A stretch of DNA of 7,184 nt from Bacillota bacterium (GTDB lineage: Bacteria > Bacillota > Clostridia > Clostridiales > Clostridiaceae), in contig JAEXSY010000080.1 of the NCBI GenBank assembly GCA_023440105.1, positions 1 through 7,184 on the forward strand. The letters are read 5' to 3'. Positions 1 to 5,286 of this stretch are shown piece by piece; the stretch's first letter is position 1, and the number at the start of each line of letters is the position of its first letter. Below the pieces are notes generated by a model, which searched no databases, was not told the DNA's origin, and saw only the letters and a program-made list of their open reading frames with translations. The translations under genes and the position numbers were made by a program.

Positions 1-12
1 GGTATATTTCAT
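1..12 (-). CDS. Start of a gene running off the left edge (possible MerR-family regulator)
   Basis: Only four codons are visible, reading M-K-Y-T from an ATG at 12-10. They are believed to be a real gene start because a perfect AGGAGG lies at 24-19, six bases upstream, and a good promoter lies just beyond. The promoter has the MerR-type layout (19-bp spacer with a central palindrome), and MerR-family regulators often begin with M-K-Y-T/S followed by I-G-E and often control their own promoter. The regulator call is therefore an inference from context; the four residues alone identify nothing. The gene could instead be a target, such as an efflux pump or oxidoreductase, of a MerR protein encoded elsewhere. 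Confidence 0.55.
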
Positions 13-33
13 AGTGCACCTCCTGACAATTAC

Positions 34-64
34 ATGATATAGCTTTACGTAGCGTAAAGGTCAA
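34..64 (-). promoter_or_regulatory. MerR-type promoter/operator with 19-bp spacer
   Basis: Read on the minus strand, a -35 box TTGACC (64-59) and a -10 box TATCAT (39-34) are separated by 19 bp, two more than the SigA optimum. The spacer is almost filled by a perfect inverted repeat, CTTTACG-CTA-CGTAAAG (59-43). A dyad inside an over-long spacer is the hallmark of promoters that MerR-family proteins untwist. Upstream of the -35, positions 65-98 are A/T tracts that could act as an UP element. Transcription would start near 27, leaving a leader of about 15 nt that contains little more than the ribosome binding site. An alternative -10, TATATC (41-36), gives an ordinary 17-bp spacer and would weaken the MerR reading. 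Confidence 0.65.
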
Positions 65-110
65 TAGTTTCTTGAAAAAAATTTAAATAATTTTTTAGCT
101 TTTTAAACTG

Positions 111-133
111 AAAAAAAAACTCCCATAAGGGAG
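111..133 (-). terminator. Intrinsic terminator of proBA
   Basis: On the minus strand a short hairpin CTCCC-TTAT-GGGAG (133-120) is followed immediately by nine T residues (119-111). It lies 11 bases past the proA stop codon, so it would end the proBA transcript before the next minus-strand promoter at 64-34. Confidence 0.85.
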
Positions 134-144
134 CTTGAAAAATA

Positions 145-1392
145 CTATTTTCTTATTTGTCCATTGCCTAAAAGCTTATACTTATAGGTAGTCAGCTCTT
201 TTAGCCCCATAGGGCCTCTGGCATGAAGCTTTTGAGTGCTTATACCTATTTCCGCTCCGAAGCCAAACTCTCCTCCATCGGTAAAACGAGTTGAAGCATT
301 ATGGACTACCACCGCTGCATCGATGAGAGATAAAAATACTTCAGCATTATCATCGTTTTCTGTAATAATTGCTTCTGTATGCTTTGTACTATGCTTGTTA
401 ATGTGCTCTATAGCCTCTTCTAAGCTATCAACAACCTTAACAGCCATGATTAAATCTAGATACTCTTTGTCCCAATCCTCTTCTTTAGCAGGCAGGAGGC
501 TTGGACATATCCTTCTGGCTTCAGGACAGCCTCTCAGTTCAACTCCTGCAGAAACTAAAGGCGTTAATAAAGAATGTAAGTGCTTTTCTGCAAAGTCTTT
601 ATGTACTAATAGCTTTTCAGCAGCATTACATACCCCTGGTCTTTGAGTCTTTGCATTTAAAACAATCTTCAGAGCCATAGAATAGGAAGCAGAAGCATCT
701 AAGTAAATATGGCAGTTTCCAACACCTGTTTCCAGTACAGGTATTGTAGAATTATTTACAACAGCGTTTATAAGACCAGCACCACCTCTTGGGATTATTA
801 CATCAACATACTCCTTAAGCTTAAGGAGCCTGTTAACAAGTTCTCTATCAGGACTTTCTATAAGCTCTATTGAAGAGGGAGGAACAGCAGTTTCCTTCAG
901 AGCTCTCTTAATTAAAGTAACCAATGCCATATTTGAATTTATGGCACTGGAGCTGCCTCTTAGAATAACTCCATTACCAGACTTCAGAGCTAAAGCAAAG
1001 CAGTCTACTGTAACATTAGGTCTTCCTTCATAGATAATACCTATTACACCGAAGGGAACCCTAACCTTATTGATTATAAGTCCATTTGGTCTATGGATAG
1101 TTTCTATAATCTCACCTATAGGATCCTTTAAAGAAGCAACATCTCTTACACCCTGAGCTATGGAGCTTATTCTTTCCTCAGTTAGGGTAAGCCTATCTAT
1201 TATTGCTTTTGATTCATCACTTATTACAGAAGCTTTAACATCTTTAGCGTTAGCTTCTAGTATGTAGCTTTTATTTTCCTCAAGAACCTCTGCTACTTTC
1301 AATAGTGCTGTATTTTTTTCATCCTCAGTCAACTGAATAAGCTCCGTTAATGAAGCCTTTACACCTTTTGCTTTGATTAATAACTCATCCAT
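145..1392 (-). CDS. proA: Glutamate-5-semialdehyde dehydrogenase (gamma-glutamyl phosphate reductase)
   Basis: ProA catalyses the second step of proline synthesis: NADPH-dependent reduction of L-glutamyl 5-phosphate to glutamate 5-semialdehyde, which cyclises to pyrroline-5-carboxylate. At 415 residues it has full family length and an aldehyde-dehydrogenase-like fold. Visible hallmarks are YEGRPNVTVD (121-130) and RGGAGLI (202-208) in the nucleotide-binding half, the predicted catalytic Cys255 in RPGVCNA, the family signature with H330, H334 and H338 (about 321-342), and the C-terminal run ASTRFTDGGEFGFG (366-379). The start is fixed by AGGAAGG (1407-1401), eight bases upstream and inside the end of proB. 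Only one base separates the proB stop from this ATG, so the two are probably translationally coupled. Cytosolic. Nothing looks broken. Confidence 0.97.
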   Translation of the reverse strand: MDELLIKAKGVKASLTELIQLTEDEKNTALLKVAEVLEENKSYILEANAKDVKASVISDESKAIIDRLTLTEERISSIAQGVRDVASLKDPIGEIIETIHRPNGLIINKVRVPFGVIGIIYEGRPNVTVDCFALALKSGNGVILRGSSSAINSNMALVTLIKRALKETAVPPSSIELIESPDRELVNRLLKLKEYVDVIIPRGGAGLINAVVNNSTIPVLETGVGNCHIYLDASASYSMALKIVLNAKTQRPGVCNAAEKLLVHKDFAEKHLHSLLTPLVSAGVELRGCPEARRICPSLLPAKEEDWDKEYLDLIMAVKVVDSLEEAIEHINKHSTKHTEAIITENDDNAEVFLSLIDAAVVVHNASTRFTDGGEFGFGAEIGISTQKLHARGPMGLKELTTYKYKLLGNGQIRK

Positions 1393-1393
1393 T

Positions 1394-2524
1394 CTATAAC
1401 CCTTCCTTTTTCATAGTTTCATTTCCAATCCAGTTATTCCTGTGGATGGCCACAGTTTTAGTTCTTCCAGTGTCTTTCTTTATTTCTGATGAAGAAAGAC
1501 CTTTTAAGTCCATTAGCTCCGAAGAGCTATATTCTACTAAGCCTTTGCCAATCAATTTTTTATTAGTATTTACTACTTCTACTACATCTCCTGGGTTAAA
1601 ATTCCCCAATACCTTGATAATTCCCTTTGGAAGCAGGCTTTTACCACCCTTTGTCAGGGCCTCTTGGGCTCCAGAATCTATTACTAAGGTTCCTTTAGAA
1701 TGAGAATAAAAGGTTACCCAATGGAGTTTGTTTTTTAGCTTTCTCTTTCTGCCTTCAAAATAACTGCCTTCTATTGTGCCTTCAATAGAGTTATAAATTG
1801 TATTTTCACCTGCAGCGGTTATTAATACAGGAACACCAGAGGAGGTAGAAATCTTTGCTGCTGTTATTTTCGATCTCATTCCACCAGTGCCTACTGTGCT
1901 TCCTGATGAGCCTGCTAAAGCTTCAATTTCTTTGGTTATTTCTCCGATATAGTTTAACCTTTCTGCTTTGACATCCTTTCTAGGATCTGAGGTGTAAAGC
2001 CCATCGATGTCTGTAAGGATTAATAATAAGTCAGCATGGACCATAGAGGCCACATGAGCAGAAAGAGTATCATTATCACCAAACTTTAACTCTTCTATAG
2101 AAACGGTGTCGTTTTCATTAATCACTGGAACAGCGCCTTTTTCCAAGAGGACTTCTAAGGTTCGAGCTGCATTTTTAAATCTTCTTTTATCAGAAAAGTC
2201 TCCTCTGGTGAGAAGAATCTGAGCAGCCAAATAATCGAAGTTTTTTAAGGCTTTTGTATATTCCTCTATTAAAAGCCCCTGACCCACTGCTGCAGCAGCT
2301 TGTTTTCCTTCCACGGTTTTAGGCCTTTCCTTATAGCCTAAGAGACTAAAGCCTGCTGCTATTGAGCCTGAGGTTACTATTACGATTTTATGACCTAGAG
2401 CCTTAAGTTTTGCTACGTCCTTTGCAATATACTGTATTTTCTCTTTTGCCAGATAACCTTGGGAGTCTGTTAATGAGCTTGAACCAATTTTTACTACTAT
2501 GGTTTGTTTACCTTTTTTCTTCAT
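1394..2524 (-). CDS. proB: Glutamate 5-kinase with C-terminal PUA domain
   Basis: ProB phosphorylates L-glutamate with ATP to give L-glutamyl 5-phosphate, the committed and normally proline-inhibited step of proline synthesis; the labile product is passed to ProA. The 376 residues comprise an N-terminal amino-acid-kinase domain (about 8-260) and a PUA domain (about 278-360). Key motifs are VVKIGSSSLT (10-19, phosphate binding), TSGSIAAG (51-58), INENDTV (135-141), FGDNDTLSA (148-156), LTDIDGLYTSDPR (170-182) and the signature VGTGGMRSKI (211-220). The start follows AGGAGG (2536-2531) by six bases, directly after the T-box terminator. It is first in the proB-proA operon. Its expression should depend on uncharged tRNA-Pro through that leader. 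Cytosolic; no unusual residues seen. Confidence 0.97.
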   Translation of the reverse strand: MKKKGKQTIVVKIGSSSLTDSQGYLAKEKIQYIAKDVAKLKALGHKIVIVTSGSIAAGFSLLGYKERPKTVEGKQAAAAVGQGLLIEEYTKALKNFDYLAAQILLTRGDFSDKRRFKNAARTLEVLLEKGAVPVINENDTVSIEELKFGDNDTLSAHVASMVHADLLLILTDIDGLYTSDPRKDVKAERLNYIGEITKEIEALAGSSGSTVGTGGMRSKITAAKISTSSGVPVLITAAGENTIYNSIEGTIEGSYFEGRKRKLKNKLHWVTFYSHSKGTLVIDSGAQEALTKGGKSLLPKGIIKVLGNFNPGDVVEVVNTNKKLIGKGLVEYSSSELMDLKGLSSSEIKKDTGRTKTVAIHRNNWIGNETMKKEGL

Positions 2525-2538
2525 CAGTTTCCTCCTAT

Positions 2539-2574
2539 AAAAAAAGCAGCCTTCCTCCTAAGGGCGAAAGCTGC
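2539..2574 (-). terminator. T-box-controlled attenuator terminator of proBA
   Basis: The arms GCAGCTTTC (2574-2566) and GAAGGCTGC (2554-2546) form nine pairs including one G-T wobble, followed by seven T residues (2545-2539). The 5' arm is shared with the antiterminator, so the two folds exclude each other. The structure ends just before the proB ribosome binding site. Confidence 0.92.
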
Positions 2575-2760
2575 GCGGTACCACCTTAATTAATAAATCC
2601 ATTATAAAGGATTTATTCACTCAAATAATGTAACGGATTAGCCGGTCAATTCATCATTGACGTTCATAGGTGGGTTCTGATGCTCCTGCAGAAAATGCTC
2701 TCACCATTAATGCATTTTTCTCTGTTCTGTGGTATTCATCTTACTATTCCTAATCATCAC
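2539..2760 (-). ncRNA. T-box riboswitch (tRNA-Pro) controlling proBA
   Basis: The leader reads uncharged tRNA and lets transcription proceed into proBA. Stem I starts near 2760: a kink-turn-like base, the helix TAGG/CCTA (2750-2747 with 2670-2667), a specifier loop with AGTA on the 5' side and GAA-CCC-A on the 3' side, then GATG/CATC and a distal hairpin AAAATGC/GCATTTT with GGTG in its loop. The specifier CCC (2674-2672) encodes proline. A small hairpin GTCAAT/ATTGAC follows, then Stem III (2617-2592, nine perfect pairs). The T-box AAGGTGGTACCGCG (2587-2574) forms the antiterminator: AAGG pairs with CCTT (2563-2560) and GCG with CGC (2566-2564), leaving the bulge UGGUACC. UGGU matches the ACCA end expected for tRNA-Pro. 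T-box control of proBA is known in Bacillus. Confidence 0.95.
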
Positions 2761-2783
2761 TTTAAATTTATAAAATATTTATT

Positions 2784-2813
2784 ATAATATCACTATTCTT
2801 TAATAAGTGTCAA
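2784..2813 (-). promoter_or_regulatory. SigA-type promoter of proBA
   Basis: A consensus -35 TTGACA (2813-2808) and a -10 TATTAT (2789-2784) are 18 bp apart. Transcription would begin near 2777, giving a leader of about 250 nt with T-box Stem I close to its 5' end. A perfect TATAAT overlaps slightly downstream (2786-2781), but its 21-bp spacing makes it the poorer choice. Confidence 0.8.
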
Positions 2814-2839
2814 AGGTAAAAAATAGAAATAGCTAATGA

Positions 2840-2854
2840 TGAAATAAAATTTCA
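2840..2854. promoter_or_regulatory. Inverted repeat between divergent promoters, candidate RpiR-family operator
   Basis: TGAAAT-AAA-ATTTCA is a perfect 6-bp inverted repeat with a 3-bp centre. It lies 17 bp upstream of the -35 box of the regulator gene and 26 bp upstream of the proBA -35. Two further TGAAA half-sites follow, at 2873-2877 (within the -35 box) and 2885-2889. Several RpiR-family regulators bind dyads of the TGAAA-N5-TTTCA kind, so autoregulation is plausible. AT-rich DNA yields such dyads by chance, so this stays tentative. Confidence 0.4.
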
Positions 2855-2871
2855 AATATTTATCAAATTTG

Positions 2872-2901
2872 TTGAAAGTAACAGTGAAAATAATATATAA
2901 T
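2872..2901 (+). promoter_or_regulatory. SigA-type promoter of the rpiR-like gene and mupG
   Basis: TTGAAA (2872-2877) and a perfect TATAAT (2896-2901) are separated by 18 bp. The start of transcription would be near 2908, about 25 nt before the ATG. No terminator follows the regulator gene, so the same transcript should include mupG. Confidence 0.75.
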
Positions 2902-2933
2902 TTTTTTATAAGTTATTAGATTGGGGATAGTAC

Positions 2934-3773
2934 ATGAGTTGTATATATAGGATTAAAAAGGGATATTCTGGCTACACTGCAACAGAAGCAAAGCTTGCAG
3001 ATTACATATTAGAAAATAAAAATGAAGTTATTAATCTCTCCGCTCAGGTAATGGGAGAAAAGACAGGAACCTCAGCAGCAGCTGTAGTAAGATTTTCAAA
3101 GAAGGTTGGATGCAAAGGCTTTACGGAGCTGAAAATGGAAATAGCTAAGGATAGCGAGGATGATGAGGACCAAATCGATCACATTTTGAGAGAGAATGAT
3201 ACGTTAGAAATAATTATGAAAAAAACTGCTGGCTATAAAGCATCTGTTTTTGATGGAACTTATAAAATGCTTAACGTTAATACCCTTAAAAAGTCCATTG
3301 AAGCTTTAAAGGGAGCTAAGAAAATATTTGTTTATGGAGTAGGTAATTCTGGAATTGTAGCAGATGATTTAGTGCAAAAATTCTCAAGGATTAATATACT
3401 GGCTATTCATTTTACCGATAGTCATGTTCAGTTAGCCAGCTCAGTAGGGGTAGAAGAAGGGGATGTGTGTATAGCTATTAGCTATAGAGGTAATACCAGA
3501 GAGGTAAATGGAGCTATGAAGAAGGCTAAAGAAAACGGTGCTACCACAATTGCCATAACGCAATTTGACAAAAATCCTTTGAGTAAAATAGTGGATTTAC
3601 CCCTATATATTCCTTCAGAGGAAAAGGATATAAGGTACGGTGCTATAGCTTCTAGGGATGCATTTTTTATTGTTACGGACTTACTGTATCTAGGAGTGGC
3701 AAGAGGAGATTTTAAGAGGACTAAGGAACATATATTAAAGACTAGAGAGCTCATATTGGATACATATAAATAG
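2934..3773 (+). CDS. RpiR/MurR-family transcriptional regulator (HTH + SIS domain)
   Basis: This is a cytosolic DNA-binding protein that responds to a phosphosugar. Of its 279 residues, about 1-75 form the RpiR-type helix-turn-helix (LADYILENKNEV at 21-32, then the TSAAAVVRFSKKVGCKGF run at 46-63). Residues about 125-250 form a SIS sugar-phosphate domain, with VYGVGNSGIVADDL (133-146) and AISYRGNTREV (181-191) at the ligand-binding loops. The start has only a weak GGGGAT (2923-2928) but is the first ATG in frame and gives the expected N-terminus. The gene lies 34 bases ahead of mupG on the same strand. In Staphylococcus mupG is likewise linked to an RpiR-type MurR regulator, so MurNAc 6-phosphate is the favoured effector. 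That ligand is an inference; other phosphosugars fit the fold equally well. Confidence 0.9.
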   Translation: MSCIYRIKKGYSGYTATEAKLADYILENKNEVINLSAQVMGEKTGTSAAAVVRFSKKVGCKGFTELKMEIAKDSEDDEDQIDHILRENDTLEIIMKKTAGYKASVFDGTYKMLNVNTLKKSIEALKGAKKIFVYGVGNSGIVADDLVQKFSRINILAIHFTDSHVQLASSVGVEEGDVCIAISYRGNTREVNGAMKKAKENGATTIAITQFDKNPLSKIVDLPLYIPSEEKDIRYGAIASRDAFFIVTDLLYLGVARGDFKRTKEHILKTRELILDTYK

Positions 3774-3807
3774 TTCAATCGGGCTGTTTATATAAAAAGG
3801 AGGACAC

Positions 3808-4854
3808 ATGTTTACTGTAGGAATATCTTTATATTTAGGTACAGGAATTGAAAAAAATAGAGAAATAATTGATAAAGCAAAAAAAGCTAAGGTTAAATAT
3901 GCCTTTACCTCTCTCCACCTTCCTGAAGAGAAGGTAGAGGATTATAGTAAAGAGGTAAATGCTCTGCTGGAGCTCTGCAGTCTTGCAGGTATCAAGCTTA
4001 TAATAGACATTGGTCCTAGAACCATTGAAAAGCTAAAGCTTAAAAGTATACAGGAATTAAAGGAAACACCAATTACCCATATCAGGCCTGATTATGGTTT
4101 TAGTTCAAAGGAAATAGCTGAGCTTTCCAATACTTTTAATATTGTCTTTAACTCTTCTACTATTTCAGAGGAAGAGCTTATGGAGCTTAAGGGCTATGGC
4201 TGTGATTTTACTAGATTTTTAGCAGCTGATAATTTCTATCCTAAGCCGTTGACAGGACTTTCTATGGATACTATTACTGATAGAAATAGGAGGCTTAAGT
4301 ATATGGGTATCAAGACCCTTGCCTTCATTCCTGGGGACTTAGTAAAAAGAGGACCTCTTTATGAAGGGCTGCCTACGGTAGAGGGCCATAGACATAAGGA
4401 TCCTCTTTTATCCATATTGGAGCTAAGAAGTACCGCCTTTTGCGATATTGTCCTTGTAGGAGATGTAGATATAACGGAGGATTTATGGAATAAAATAGAG
4501 AACCTTAATTCAGGCTATGTTGAACTGAGAGCAGAGGTAAGAGAAGAGTATTCATTTGTAAAGGATATTATTCATCATGACAGACCTGATTCCAGCAGCT
4601 ATGTAATCCGTTCTCAGGAATCTAGAGAGTATGGTACACCAGGAAGGCTGTTTAAGGCCGAGCCAGTTAAAGTAAGAAATAAAGGTTCTATATCTATAGG
4701 AAATGAGAATTATTTACGATACAGTGGAGAGCTGGAAATTGCGAGAATTGATTTGCCAGCAGAAGCTAGAGTGAATATCATTGGAAGTATAAATCAAGAG
4801 GATATGAAATATTTACAATATATTGATAAGGCCATGGGTTTTAGACTAATATAG
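3808..4854 (+). CDS. mupG: MupG-family 6-phospho-N-acetylmuramidase (former DUF871)
   Basis: MupG of Staphylococcus aureus hydrolyses MurNAc-6-phosphate-GlcNAc, the phosphorylated muropeptide sugar brought in by a PTS, releasing MurNAc 6-phosphate and GlcNAc for recycling. The 348 residues match the family's usual length. The N-terminal TIM-barrel-like part (about 1-235) shows VGISLYL (4-10), TSLHLPEE (34-41), RPDYGFS (93-99), NFYPKPLTGLS (142-152) and GPLYEGLPTVEGHR (182-195). The C-terminal part (about 255-348) looks like the cyclophilin-like barrel and begins with HDRPDSSSYVIRS (257-269). There is no signal peptide, so it is cytosolic. A strong AAGGAGG (3797-3803) lies four bases before the ATG. 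It is probably co-transcribed with the upstream regulator. The usual partners murQ (etherase) and murP (PTS) are not in the window. Family assignment is firm; substrate is inferred. Confidence 0.87.
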   Translation: MFTVGISLYLGTGIEKNREIIDKAKKAKVKYAFTSLHLPEEKVEDYSKEVNALLELCSLAGIKLIIDIGPRTIEKLKLKSIQELKETPITHIRPDYGFSSKEIAELSNTFNIVFNSSTISEEELMELKGYGCDFTRFLAADNFYPKPLTGLSMDTITDRNRRLKYMGIKTLAFIPGDLVKRGPLYEGLPTVEGHRHKDPLLSILELRSTAFCDIVLVGDVDITEDLWNKIENLNSGYVELRAEVREEYSFVKDIIHHDRPDSSSYVIRSQESREYGTPGRLFKAEPVKVRNKGSISIGNENYLRYSGELEIARIDLPAEARVNIIGSINQEDMKYLQYIDKAMGFRLI

Positions 4855-4914
4855 GGAAATATTGAGAATAATTTAGATGATTAGGTTTACATGAATATTT
4901 TTCCTTTATTTATT

Positions 4915-4939
4915 ATATTTGACAAAAGTACTCGGAATA
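4915..4939. promoter_or_regulatory. Candidate Rrf2-family (CymR/IscR-like) operator over the -35 box
   Basis: The segment reads ATAT-TTGAC-AAAAGTA-CTCGG-AATA. It resembles the Rrf2/IscR-type pattern of two 5-bp half-sites, YYGAC and GTCRR, around a 7-bp AT-rich centre: the left half matches fully and the right half at four of five bases. It covers the -35 box, so bound protein would block RNA polymerase. In Bacillus and Staphylococcus the Rrf2 protein CymR represses cystine uptake genes including tcyP. The match was made by eye against a remembered consensus and is tentative. Confidence 0.4.
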
Positions 4940-4947
4940 AATAATAT
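4919..4947 (+). promoter_or_regulatory. Promoter of the tcyP-like transporter
   Basis: A consensus -35 TTGACA (4919-4924) is followed after 17 bp by TAATAT (4942-4947), a four-of-six -10 box. A perfect TATAAT (4947-4952) overlaps it but at 22 bp spacing. Transcription from about 4955 would place T-box Stem I some 25 nt into the RNA. The upstream gap 4855-4918 holds no other convincing feature: only a weak AT-rich inverted repeat, GGAAATATT with AATATTTTTCC, that might help end the mupG transcript. Confidence 0.7.
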
Positions 4948-4977
4948 ATAATAAAGTGCGCATTTTACTATATAAAA

Positions 4978-5237
4978 CACGTTGATTAGGGAAAGTATGT
5001 AAGCAGAGGCATTACAGAGAGGGTTCAGCTGCTGAGAGAACCTGTGAGGAAGCTTATTGAAGTGCCCCTATGAGTGGAAGGACTGAAAGCTTAGTAGGTC
5101 CTTAAGGGAGCTCCCTTTATAGAGCAGGGTATAATATTGTACCTCGTAAAGATAAGCATGTTCATGCTTAATTAGAGTGGGACCGTGGAAGCTAGCTTCT
5201 GCCTCTGAAATATCAGAGGCAGGAGCTTTTTTTTTTT
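4978..5237 (+). ncRNA. T-box riboswitch, probably tRNA-Cys, controlling the tcyP-like gene
   Basis: Stem I has a kink-turn-like base (CAC/GTG), the helix TAGG/CCTA (4987-4990 with 5067-5070), AGTA (4994-4997), the helix GTAAGC/GCTTAT, AGAGAG and a distal hairpin GGTTC/GAACC. The specifier strand reads GAAGTGCC. By distance from the CCTA helix, as in the proBA leader, the specifier is UGC (5063-5065, Cys); counted from GAA it would be GUG (Val). A Stem II (AAGGAC/GTCCTT, 5078-5103), a IIA/B-like region and Stem III (TAAGCAT/ATGCTTA, 5153-5170) follow. The T-box AGAGTGGGACCGTGG (5174-5188) forms a clean antiterminator: AGAG pairs with CTCT (5203-5206), bulge UGGGACC, then GTGGAAG pairs with CTTCTGC (5196-5202). 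UGGG suits a UCCA end (U73, tRNA-Cys) and not ACCA. Cysteine also fits the cystine transporter downstream. Confidence 0.9.
5194..5237 (+). terminator. T-box-controlled attenuator terminator before tcyP
   Basis: A 15-bp hairpin with one G-T wobble spans 5194-5227. Its core CTGCCTCTGA (5199-5208) pairs with TCAGAGGCAG (5213-5222) around a four-base loop AATA, and it is followed by a run of T residues (5227-5237). The 5' arm overlaps the antiterminator's 3' strand, so the folds are mutually exclusive. Confidence 0.95.
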
Positions 5238-5286
5238 ACTGGTATGCGATTGTACCTATAAAACAATAATAAATGGAGGTAATTTA

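Noticed and set aside
236..646. Plus-strand open frame of 136 codons
   Set aside because: It lies wholly antisense inside proA, has no ribosome binding site or recognisable domain, and is a shadow of the real gene.
1446..1703. Plus-strand open frame of 85 codons
   Set aside because: It is antisense to the PUA-domain end of proB, with no family resemblance and no initiation signal.
2555..2560. AGGAGG-like sequence in the proBA attenuator hairpin as a second ribosome binding site
   Set aside because: It sits in the hairpin loop over 25 bases from the proB ATG with no start codon at proper spacing; the real site is 2536-2531.
3482..3778. Minus-strand open frame of 98 codons
   Set aside because: It is antisense to the SIS domain of the RpiR-like gene; its hydrophobic look is an artefact of reading that domain backwards.
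4855..4910. Terminator after mupG
   Set aside because: The only inverted repeat is AT-rich, bulged and has a loop of about 30 bases; it is too weak to list as a terminator.
5104..5117. Perfect 14-bp palindrome AAGGGAGCTCCCTT as a possible operator or restriction-type site
   Set aside because: It falls within the T-box leader between Stem II and Stem III, where the IIA/B element is expected, so RNA structure explains it better.
5188..5199. Perfect palindrome GAAGCTAGCTTC as an operator
   Set aside because: It is the 3' helix of the T-box antiterminator hairpin.
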